Positions 24,949 to 31,597 of a stretch of 36,831 nt of DNA are shown here, one piece after another (the first letter of the stretch is position 1; every line of letters starts with the position of its first letter). Both the position numbers and the translations under genes were made by a program. The notes beneath the pieces were generated by a model, which saw only the letters and a program-made list of their open reading frames with translations, did no database searches and was not told where the DNA came from. Source of the DNA: Verrucomicrobiaceae bacterium UBA7681. Lineage in GTDB: Bacteria > Verrucomicrobiota > Verrucomicrobiia > Verrucomicrobiales > Verrucomicrobiaceae. The stretch spans positions 86,775-123,605 of the forward strand of contig DLGZ01000047.1 of NCBI GenBank assembly GCA_002482965.1, in the 5' to 3' direction.

Positions 24949-24977
24949 TTGCAAATCCACCCACGATTCAGTATTCT
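24949..24977 (+). promoter_or_regulatory. Candidate promoter for the RelE/ParE-type module
   Basis: TTGCAA at 24949-24954 and TATTCT at 24972-24977 are separated by exactly 17 nt; each box matches the consensus at four of six positions. The antitoxin ATG begins at 24983, about where transcription would start, implying a leaderless message. It lies in the 36-bp gap after the gspE stop and could also feed gspF and later genes. Confidence 0.4.
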
Positions 24978-24982
24978 CCCCC

Positions 24983-25222
24983 ATGATTCTCGAAGACAAC
25001 CCACCCGTTGAATTGATGCTCGAAAAGCTCACGGCCGATCAGAAATGGCAGGCCTTCCAGTTTCTCTGGCAGGAGGTGGTCGAAGATCATCAGGAGGAAA
25101 TCGAACCACCGGCATGGCATGAAGAAATCCTGCGCAAGCGTCTCGAAAAAATCAAGAGTGGCAAAGCTGTCTGGCATGATCTGGACCAGGCTTTCGAGGA
25201 CTTGCGGAAAGAGCTGGCATGA
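24983..25222 (+). CDS. Addiction-module antitoxin (PF09720-like)
   Basis: The 79-residue protein resembles the unstable antitoxin family often annotated as putative addiction module component. It has the features L..EKLTADQKWQAFQFLWQ, then PPAWHEEILRKRLEKIKSG, and AVWHDLDQAFEDLRKEL at the end. Such proteins bind and silence a RelE/ParE-type toxin. The ATG at 24983 directly follows a candidate promoter. The stop overlaps the toxin start as ATGA (25219-25222), indicating translational coupling. It lies 36 bp after gspE, inside an otherwise continuous secretion operon. Confidence 0.82.
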   Translation: MILEDNPPVELMLEKLTADQKWQAFQFLWQEVVEDHQEEIEPPAWHEEILRKRLEKIKSGKAVWHDLDQAFEDLRKELA

Positions 25223-25515
25223 ATGTCACCCTCGAAGATGATGCCAAACAAGACCTTCGCGAGAGCTTCCATTTTTACGAGGAGGACGAACCGGGAGCCG
25301 GCTGGTATTTCCTCGACAAAATGCAGGCAGAACTTCAAACCCTCGGTGGGTTTGGTGGCGTGCATCGTCAGCGCTTCGGCCTCCACTTTTATGCTTCCAA
25401 GCGTTTTCCGCACGGCGTCTATTACCGGATCGAAGGCGATACCGTCCAAATAGCCGCCATCCTCGACAGCCGCCGCGATCCTAAACTCATCCGCAAAATT
25501 CTTCGCCAGCGCTGA
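25219..25515 (+). CDS. RelE/ParE-superfamily toxin
   Basis: This 98-residue toxin has the ParE/RelE-type pattern AKQDLRESFHFYEEDEPGAG, then VHRQRFGLHFYASKRFPHGV, and IAAILDSRRDPKLIRKILRQ, with the basic C-terminal region of the family. Members inhibit either translation (RelE) or DNA gyrase (ParE); the sequence alone does not decide. The start overlaps the antitoxin stop by 4 bp. Only 5 bp separate its stop from the gspF ATG at 25521, so gspF is probably read from a transcript that also carries this toxin. Confidence 0.82.
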   Translation: MNVTLEDDAKQDLRESFHFYEEDEPGAGWYFLDKMQAELQTLGGFGGVHRQRFGLHFYASKRFPHGVYYRIEGDTVQIAAILDSRRDPKLIRKILRQR

Positions 25516-25520
25516 TTCCA

Positions 25521-26753
25521 ATGCCCGCCTTCACCTACACCGCACTCACTACCACCGGACAGACCGTCAATGGCTCCATCACGGTGGGATCACGCGCGGA
25601 AGCGTTTCGGAAAATCGAGTCCCAGGCGCTGACGCCCGTGAAGGTCACGCAGGAGGAAAAGTCAGATGCCGCCAAAGCAAAAATCGCTGCAGCGGATCAA
25701 GGGCCCGTAAAGCTGAAGCGCGCCCAGCTCATCCTGTTCACGGAAGAAGTCGCGGATCTGCTGGATGGCGGGCTTCAGATCGACCAGGCGTTTCGGGTGA
25801 TGCAGGAGCGGCAGGAATCGGGAGCGCTGCGCATCATTGCCACCACAATGCGCAACGAGCTGCGCGAAGGTTCATCGGTGGCCAAAGCGTTGCGAAAAGC
25901 TTCACCTAGTTTCGATGATCTGTACTGCAATCTCGCCGCTGCCGGTGAGGTGAGCGGCTCTCTGCCGAGCATTCTGCGGCGTCTGGCCAACAATCTCGCC
26001 GTGATGGCCGACCTGCAGGCCAAAGTGACGCAGGCCATGATCTACCCGGCTTTCCTGATTGGTGCGTGTATTGTTCTCATGGTGGTGTTCATGACTTTCA
26101 TGGTGCCGCAGATCATGGACTTGATGGGCAAGAACGGGCAGAAGCTCCCGGCGGCCACGCAGCTGCTCATCAGCTTCAATCAATTCATGGGCCAGTGGTG
26201 GTGGGCCATCGGCGCGGCCATCACGGCGGGTGGGCTGACCTTCCGCGGCTACATCTCCAGCCCAGCGGGCCGCATGTGGTGGGATGAGACCAAGCTCAAA
26301 CTCCCGCTGTTTGGTGCCATCATGAGCATGCGCTTCTACGCGCAGTTCGCGCATTCATTGGGCAACCTGATCACCAACGGAGTACCGCTGCTGAACAGCA
26401 TCCGCCTCGTTTCCAAAATTTCTTCCAACGTCTTCATCCAGTCGCTGCTGGCCAAGGTCACCGCCCAGGTCTCCGAGGGGGCGCCGCTGTCCAACACCCT
26501 GCGAAAGGTCGGCAGCTTTCCGCTGCTGCTGGCGGACATGATCGCCGTGGGCGAGCAGACCGGGCAGCTCGGCAAATCGATGGAAAAATGCGCCACCCGT
26601 TACGACAAGGAACTCGACAAGCGTATCAAGCGCATGACCTCGATGATCACCCCCATCATCCTCATCGTCATGGCCGTCATGGTCGGCACCGTGGCCTACT
26701 CCATCGTCGCCGCCATCGCCCAAAGTGTCACCGGCATCCGTGGCGGCGGCTAA
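25521..26753 (+). CDS. gspF: Type II secretion inner-membrane protein GspF
   Basis: The 410-residue polytopic protein forms the inner-membrane platform for pseudopilus assembly. It starts MPAFTYTALTTTGQTVNGSI, the usual GspF/PilC beginning. It contains two T2SF domains: the first around residues 70-195 (LFTEEVADLLDGGLQIDQAF; GEVSGSLPSILRRLANNLAV) and the second around 270-395 (FAHSLGNLITNGVPLLNSIR; VGEQTGQLGKSMEKCATRYD). Hydrophobic helices are near 175-200, 225-240 and 380-405. Start is set by the ATG 5 bp after the toxin stop. GspG follows after 66 bp. Confidence 0.93.
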   Translation: MPAFTYTALTTTGQTVNGSITVGSRAEAFRKIESQALTPVKVTQEEKSDAAKAKIAAADQGPVKLKRAQLILFTEEVADLLDGGLQIDQAFRVMQERQESGALRIIATTMRNELREGSSVAKALRKASPSFDDLYCNLAAAGEVSGSLPSILRRLANNLAVMADLQAKVTQAMIYPAFLIGACIVLMVVFMTFMVPQIMDLMGKNGQKLPAATQLLISFNQFMGQWWWAIGAAITAGGLTFRGYISSPAGRMWWDETKLKLPLFGAIMSMRFYAQFAHSLGNLITNGVPLLNSIRLVSKISSNVFIQSLLAKVTAQVSEGAPLSNTLRKVGSFPLLLADMIAVGEQTGQLGKSMEKCATRYDKELDKRIKRMTSMITPIILIVMAVMVGTVAYSIVAAIAQSVTGIRGGG

Positions 26754-26819
26754 ACTTGGTGAAACCAACCTCATTTCCTCCTGTTCATATATCCATAAAT
26801 CCTGTTCAATCGTCCCGTC

Positions 26820-27272
26820 ATGAAAATCCGCACAACGCACTCCAAAACACGCTCCGCAGCCGCCTTCACGCTTATCGAAATCGTGATCACGCTGACCATT
26901 ATTGCCATTCTGGCTTCTGGCTCGATTTACCTGCTTAAAGGTCAGATCGACTCCGCCAAGGACACCCGGGTGGACAGCGATTTGCAGGCGATTGGGCTGG
27001 CGCTGCAGTCCTATGAATCCCGCGCACTGCGCATGCCGACGACTGAGCAGGGGCTGATGGCGCTGGTGGAAAAGCCCACTTTGGAGCCAATTCCGGAAAA
27101 CTACCGCGCTTTCATGGAAGAGCTGCCGAAAGACCCTTGGGGCGTGCCGTATAAGTACCGTTTCCCTGCACAGAAATCGAAGAAGCCTTATGACGTCTGG
27201 ACGGCTGGTCCGAATGGCGTTGATGGTGACGAGGACGATCTTGGCAACTGGAAGAAAACTGCTGCAAAATGA
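26820..27272 (+). CDS. gspG: Major pseudopilin GspG
   Basis: This 150-residue pseudopilin has an N-terminal class III signal with cleavage expected between A15 and F16 (SAAAFTLIEIVITLTIIAIL), and Glu at mature position 5. A helix and a short beta region follow, with the GspG-specific tail ALRMPTTEQGLMALVEKP, DPWGVPYKYRFPAQ and GPNGVDGDEDDLGNW, the probable calcium-binding loop. The residue before the cut is Ala, not the usual Gly. The ATG at 26820 follows a 66-bp gap that is T-rich and holds a weak hairpin TTGGT-GAA-ACCAA (26757-26769). A stronger expression signal is plausible for the major subunit but not proven. Its stop overlaps gspH as ATGA. Confidence 0.92.
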   Translation: MKIRTTHSKTRSAAAFTLIEIVITLTIIAILASGSIYLLKGQIDSAKDTRVDSDLQAIGLALQSYESRALRMPTTEQGLMALVEKPTLEPIPENYRAFMEELPKDPWGVPYKYRFPAQKSKKPYDVWTAGPNGVDGDEDDLGNWKKTAAK

Positions 27273-27979
27273 ATGGGACATGCCGAAGCACGAAGAGATG
27301 CCATGACGCCAGCGGTCAGGACATCTTCGTCGGGCGTGTGTCGGATTCGGCAAAAAGGGCGTTTACGCTCATCGAAATCGTCATTGCTTTGACCATCGTG
27401 GCGGTACTGGCGGCGGCGACGGTGCCGATGCTGAAGGGTTTCCAGGATGAACGGCTGGCGCGCGAGCCGGTGACGGCGTTGCTGAAGCTGGCGCGTGAGG
27501 CGCGGATGCGGGCGATGCAGGAGAAGCGGCCCTATCAGGTGGCTTTTCATGCGACGGGGTTTACGGCATCGCGTTATTTCAATCCGTACCTGCAACTGGC
27601 GGAGTTGAACGAATTTCTTGAGTCGGGCGAAGAAGCAACCGAGGTGGTGAGCTCTGTCGAAGAGGGTGATAAAAGCGACCTCGATAATGGAAGCGCCAAC
27701 AAGATCTCCGAACTGCCGCTGGCCCCGCCTCCGCCGAAGTACGATGAACATTGGTCGGAAAATTATGAGCTGCCCAAGGAGGTGAAGTATACGATTCAGC
27801 ATTGGTATGATGCTGAGCCAACCACGATCGAGGGGGAACTGGTGAAGCTGTGGGTGTTCCAGCCCAGCGGCGTCTGCCAGCCGCTGAAGATTCATGTGGA
27901 AGGGTCCTCCTCGACGTTTGACGTCGAGTTCGCGGCGCTGACTGCAGACATTGTGAAGGAAACCGTGGACCTGCGATGA
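27269..27979 (+). CDS. gspH: Minor pseudopilin, GspH-like
   Basis: This 236-residue protein carries a prepilin segment AKRAFTLIEIVIALTIVAVL, cleaved probably after A31 with Glu at mature position 5. The long helix continues into LAREPVTALLKLAREARMRAMQ, as in GspH. A GspH-like beta domain follows (RPYQVAFHATGFTASRYFNP), with a large acidic insertion (about 110-150, including ESGEEATEVVSSVEEGDK). The leader before the cut is long (31 residues) from the ATG at 27269. A GTG within the frame 24 codons later could give a shorter leader. It overlaps gspG by ATGA and gspI likewise. It is assigned GspH by position and helix; detailed identity is less certain. Confidence 0.75.
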   Translation: MNGTCRSTKRCHDASGQDIFVGRVSDSAKRAFTLIEIVIALTIVAVLAAATVPMLKGFQDERLAREPVTALLKLAREARMRAMQEKRPYQVAFHATGFTASRYFNPYLQLAELNEFLESGEEATEVVSSVEEGDKSDLDNGSANKISELPLAPPPPKYDEHWSENYELPKEVKYTIQHWYDAEPTTIEGELVKLWVFQPSGVCQPLKIHVEGSSSTFDVEFAALTADIVKETVDLR

Positions 27980-28380
27980 AAACGAAATTCCATCGCCGGA
28001 TTTCACGCGGCTACATTCTTTTTGAGCTGGTGCTGGCGCTGACGATTTTTGCCATCGCGGTGCTGGGGCTGGCGAAGGCGCTGAACCAGGCGCTGGAGAC
28101 GGCGAATCTGCTGAAGAGAGACCAGCTCATCCGCATCGGCATGCGCAACGTTTTTGAAGAGCTGCGGAACAAGCCGCTGGCGAAGATGAGCACGACCATC
28201 GTGGACTCAACGTACGGCATCACCTATACGAGCAGCACGGAGGCGCTGTCGTTGAAGACGACCAGTGGCGGCATTTTGAGCGACATGTACAAACTCAACA
28301 TCCACGCGACCTCGTCGTTCGACGGTGTGCCGCAGGAGGACAACCTGGACGTCTATGTATACAAACCTGCCCAGCCATAG
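27976..28380 (+). CDS. gspI: Minor pseudopilin, GspI-like
   Basis: This 134-residue protein begins MKTKFHRRISRG and then YILFELVLALTIFAIAVLGL, with cleavage expected after G12 and Glu at mature position 5. The helix continues ALNQALETANLLKRDQLIRI, in the style of GspI. A short beta domain ends the protein (YKLNIHATSSFDGVPQEDNL). Position between H and J, size and the Gly before the cut fit GspI, which with J and K forms the pilus tip. It overlaps gspH by ATGA, and gspJ by 26 bp. Confidence 0.72.
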   Translation: MKTKFHRRISRGYILFELVLALTIFAIAVLGLAKALNQALETANLLKRDQLIRIGMRNVFEELRNKPLAKMSTTIVDSTYGITYTSSTEALSLKTTSGGILSDMYKLNIHATSSFDGVPQEDNLDVYVYKPAQP

Positions 28381-29323
28381 ACGGCACTCAGCCTTCACAT
28401 TGATCGAGGTGGTGATCGGCATCACGATCCTCTCCATGATCACGGCCACGCTGTTTGCGATTATTCGCGGCTCGGTGCGGGGAGCTGCGGAGATTGAGCA
28501 CATCCAGCGTGAGAGCGATTCGATGAACCGGTACATTGAGCTGTGCCGGCGCACGTTTGCCACGCTGCCGAGCACGGCGACGCTGGCTTTGAAAATGGTG
28601 CAGGGCACGGAGCCCGTGATTCAGGAACTGACGATCACCGGCTCGCCGGACTGCTTTCCGTTTGGCAGCAATCCCATCACTTCGAAGGACACCATCCTGA
28701 GCCTGCGCCCGTACCCGGATGCGGTGGTGGACGACAACCAAATGCCACTGAACAACCTGAGCCTCTCGCGTGAGGATTTGATCCCGCAGACTGGTGATAT
28801 GAAATCTGGCATTCAACAGTCCACGACTGGGATTTATGCGCCGGACACGGAGGGGCGTTACTGGATGCCGCTGCTGCCGGATGTGGTGTCGTTCAAATGG
28901 CGCTTCTATGTCGAGAAGGAAGAGACGTGGTATGAAGAGTGGAGCAAGTCGAACTGGCCGGACCTCATCGAAGGACAGCTGGTGATGAAGAACCGTACTC
29001 TGCCGGTGCGCATGGTTTTCAGCCTGCCGGTGCTGACCTTGGTCGCAGGCAGGGCTCCGGCGAACAACGGCAGCAGCAACAATCAGCAAGGCGGCAACAC
29101 TGGCGGTGGTAATAATGGTCAAGGCGGAGGTCAGGGAGGTGGCGGACGTGGGGGCCAGGGTGGCGGCGGGGGTGGACCTGGAGGAGGCGGCGGCGGGGGT
29201 GGACCTGGAGGAGGCGGCGGTGGTGGTGGCCCCGGAGGGGGGGGCGGCGGCGGTGGTGGACCTGGAGGAGGAGGCGGCGGCGGCGGACCTCCCGGTGGCG
29301 GAGGAGGAGGTGCCGGACCATGA
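28355..29323 (+). CDS. gspJ: Minor pseudopilin, GspJ-like, with long Gly-rich tail
   Basis: This 322-residue protein has a prepilin segment HSAFTLIEVVIGITILSMIT, cut expected after A13 with Glu at mature position 5. A GspJ-type globular region follows (RESDSMNRYIELCRRTFATL; MPLLPDVVSFKWRFYVEKEE; NRTLPVRMVFSLPVLT) to about residue 230. The remaining roughly 90 residues are extraordinarily rich in Gly, Pro, Gln and Asn, ending as repeats of about nine residues (PGGGGGGGG). GspJ proteins usually end around 200 residues, so the tail is an addition. The ATG at 28355 is preferred over a GTG at 28325; it overlaps gspI by 26 bp. It overlaps gspK by ATGA. Confidence 0.75.
   Translation: MYTNLPSHRRHSAFTLIEVVIGITILSMITATLFAIIRGSVRGAAEIEHIQRESDSMNRYIELCRRTFATLPSTATLALKMVQGTEPVIQELTITGSPDCFPFGSNPITSKDTILSLRPYPDAVVDDNQMPLNNLSLSREDLIPQTGDMKSGIQQSTTGIYAPDTEGRYWMPLLPDVVSFKWRFYVEKEETWYEEWSKSNWPDLIEGQLVMKNRTLPVRMVFSLPVLTLVAGRAPANNGSSNNQQGGNTGGGNNGQGGGQGGGGRGGQGGGGGGPGGGGGGGGPGGGGGGGGPGGGGGGGGGPGGGGGGGGPPGGGGGGAGP
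29174..29311 (+). repeat. 27-nt tandem repeat coding Gly-Pro-(Gly)n in gspJ
   Basis: Units beginning GGACCTGG or a close variant (GGCCCCGG, GGACCTCC) start at 29174, 29201, 29228, 29258 and 29285, spaced 27, 27, 30 and 27 nt. Each encodes Gly-Pro followed by a Gly run. Homopolymer and GGC/GGT/GGA tracts inside make it slippage-prone, but steps are in multiples of three so the frame is kept. Confidence 0.75.
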
Positions 29324-30270
29324 AGACACACACACACGCAACTTTTGGCAGCACTTGTTCCGCTTCGGAACGGGGTTCTGCACTCATGCTCATGATCTGG
29401 GCCATCCTGCTCATGTCTGTCACAGTCATGGGAGTGGTGGAGTACATCACCTACAGCGCTGAGGAATCCAAGCAGGCGGCGTATGATTTCCGCGCCTTGC
29501 ATCTCGCAGAGAGCGGAATCGCCGTCGGCCTGAATCCCAGCACGCGGCGGGGTGACATTGTGATGAAGCAAAAGGTGGGGCCTGACAGCGGCTTTGATGT
29601 GGTCATCAACTACGAAGGCGCCCGCCTTCCGATCAACTACATCACGGATGAACGGCTGCGTGAGGCGATCTACAATCTCTTCATCTACTGGCAGCTCAAT
29701 GCGGAAGACGCCGGTGTGGCGGCCGATTCGCTGGCTGACTGGGTGGACAATGACAGCACTCAGCGCGCCAACGGTGCGGAGGCCGAGTATTACAAGAGCC
29801 TGGGCATCTATGATGCACCGCGGAACCGGGGATTCATACGAGTGGAGGAAATGATTCTGGTGCGTGGCATGGCTGCTGTGGACCGCAAAAAACCGGACTG
29901 GCGCAATTTCTTCAGCATTTACGGGGAAGGCCAGATCGACCTGCGGACTGTTTTCAAAGATGTACTGCTGGCCATTACCGGCGCGTCAGAAAACGATGTG
30001 CAGCGCTTCATCAGCGAACGCGATGGTGGAGATGGCATCCCAGGGACGGAAGATGACCGCCGCATCCGTGCACCCGAAGCTTACCAGATTCTGGGCCTCA
30101 ACGGGGACCGTCTGGACGCCGTCTCTGGCATCGTCAATGACAGCGATACGACGCTGCGCCGCATCACCAGCATCGGCTGGGTCGGTCAGAAGCGGTCCAA
30201 GATCATCCTAGTCACCCGGCGCGATCAGACAACAGGAGGAGTGACTTATCTCGGGCGGATTGAGGAGTAA
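29320..30270 (+). CDS. gspK: Minor pseudopilin, GspK-like
   Basis: This 316-residue protein has an N-terminal class III-type segment ERGSALMLMIWAILLMSVTV, cut expected after G19. The mature fifth residue is Leu, as reported for GspK which lacks the usual Glu5. The large globular domain matches T2SS protein K in length and motifs: DFRALHLAESGIAVGLNPST, NYITDERLREAIYNLFIYW, DWVDNDSTQRANGAEAEYY and TLRRITSIGWVGQKRSKIIL. K caps the pilus tip. A dinucleotide run (AC)6 at 29326-29337 lies in codons 3-6. It overlaps gspJ by ATGA. Confidence 0.85.
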   Translation: MKTHTHATFGSTCSASERGSALMLMIWAILLMSVTVMGVVEYITYSAEESKQAAYDFRALHLAESGIAVGLNPSTRRGDIVMKQKVGPDSGFDVVINYEGARLPINYITDERLREAIYNLFIYWQLNAEDAGVAADSLADWVDNDSTQRANGAEAEYYKSLGIYDAPRNRGFIRVEEMILVRGMAAVDRKKPDWRNFFSIYGEGQIDLRTVFKDVLLAITGASENDVQRFISERDGGDGIPGTEDDRRIRAPEAYQILGLNGDRLDAVSGIVNDSDTTLRRITSIGWVGQKRSKIILVTRRDQTTGGVTYLGRIEE

Positions 30271-30367
30271 AACGACTCGACAACCCGAGCTTCACCCGAC
30301 ATTCGATAATCGTCATTCAATCCTGCAACTTCCCACGTCATCGCGCGTTCTACCCAGCTCTTCACGA

Positions 30368-31585
30368 ATGTCACTCGCCGCCACTACCCTGCTCCTCCCC
30401 GCCCCTGATGCCACCTGGCGTGTGTGGAAGCCGCGAGCGACCTCAAGCGCCGAGACGGTGGAGAGCCCGGCCGAGGCCAGGCATGTGAGCAAACCGCTGC
30501 TCATCGGGCTGCCCGCTTCCGCGTGCCGCACGATCGGGCTGATCCTGCCCCAGACGGACACCGAACTGCTGGAGCAGATCATTGCCACACAGCTCGAACG
30601 CCGAGGATTCAAACTCGAACAGGACGCGGTGGGCAGAAACTACCGCTGGCACCTGCTGGGTCAGAACGGTGGACTTGCCATCATCAGTGTGGACATCCTG
30701 GCGGAGCCCTTCCCCGAAGCGCTGGCCGCGACCCACGCCAGTGACTACACCGCCGCGCTGAGGCTGGCGCAGCTTCCCGTTGGCCACATTGTCATCATTG
30801 AAGAGCAGGGTGATCTGGTGCTGGCGGCCAGTCATCAGGGCAAGCTGTACCACAGCCACATCTTTGCCAAAGCACCGGGCGCTGAAGAGGCGCTGACGCT
30901 GGAGATCACGCTGGCACGGCTGACATTGGAATCTGAACTCGGACCCGACTCGATTGACGGGGTGGCGCTGGTGGGAGCGAATTTTGACAAGGGGCTGACC
31001 ACGCGTCTCAGCTCCATTCTGGACCTGCCGGTGCGAGTTCTCGCGGATCTGCCGCCGAATGGTGCCCTGGAAACCCGCACCTGGACCCCGATGCTGCCCT
31101 CAGGTGTGCGCCGGGCGATCAGCAGCAGCACGCAGCGCTCCAAGCTCATCCGCGCGCTCGTGCTGGGTGGCATGCTGTACGCGTCGCTGGCATTCCTCGG
31201 CTTCGCATATCTGCATTTTCAGGAAAAGCGTGCGGCGAAACTGGCCGAAGAAGTGGAGGTCACCAGCGAGCCTGCGGCGGCCGTGCGCAAGGCCAATGAA
31301 CGCTGGAAAGTCCTGGCACCTGCCATTGAGCCGCAGCGGTATCCGCTGTTTCTGCTGGGTGAGATCAACCGCATCATGCCCGGCAGCGGCATCGTCATTC
31401 GTAAATTTGAAGTGAAGGGCAAGGAGATCGACATTCGTGGTGAAGCCCGGGATGCGCAGCTCGCCTTTCAATTCATCGAAGACTTCAAAAAGAACCGCGT
31501 CCTGAGCCGTTATGAATGGACGAATCCCCGGCCCGAAGTGAAAGGCACGACGGCCTCCTTCCGTGCCCAGGGCAAGCTGCCGTAA
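30368..31585 (+). CDS. gspL: GspL-like inner-membrane platform protein
   Basis: This 405-residue protein has an N-terminal cytoplasmic actin-like part (LLIGLPASACRTIGLILPQT; LEQIIATQLERRGFKLEQD), a single transmembrane helix at about residues 263-284 (ALVLGGMLYASLAFLGFAYL), and a periplasmic ferredoxin-like tail (GSGIVIRKFEVKGKEIDIRG). This is the GspL (or PilM-PilN fused) plan, anchoring the ATPase GspE to the membrane. The ATG at 30368 (MSLAATTLLLPAPDATWRVW) is preferred; the frame is open back to a TTG at 30260 but that part is unstructured. The gap from gspK is 97 bp. A protease gene follows, 12 bp after its stop. Confidence 0.72.
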   Translation: MSLAATTLLLPAPDATWRVWKPRATSSAETVESPAEARHVSKPLLIGLPASACRTIGLILPQTDTELLEQIIATQLERRGFKLEQDAVGRNYRWHLLGQNGGLAIISVDILAEPFPEALAATHASDYTAALRLAQLPVGHIVIIEEQGDLVLAASHQGKLYHSHIFAKAPGAEEALTLEITLARLTLESELGPDSIDGVALVGANFDKGLTTRLSSILDLPVRVLADLPPNGALETRTWTPMLPSGVRRAISSSTQRSKLIRALVLGGMLYASLAFLGFAYLHFQEKRAAKLAEEVEVTSEPAAAVRKANERWKVLAPAIEPQRYPLFLLGEINRIMPGSGIVIRKFEVKGKEIDIRGEARDAQLAFQFIEDFKKNRVLSRYEWTNPRPEVKGTTASFRAQGKLP

Positions 31586-31597
31586 CTTTCATCACAC

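Noticed and set aside
29131..29571. Minus-strand open frame with long Pro runs
   Set aside because: It is the antisense of the Gly-rich gspJ repeats, so the proline-rich protein is an artefact.
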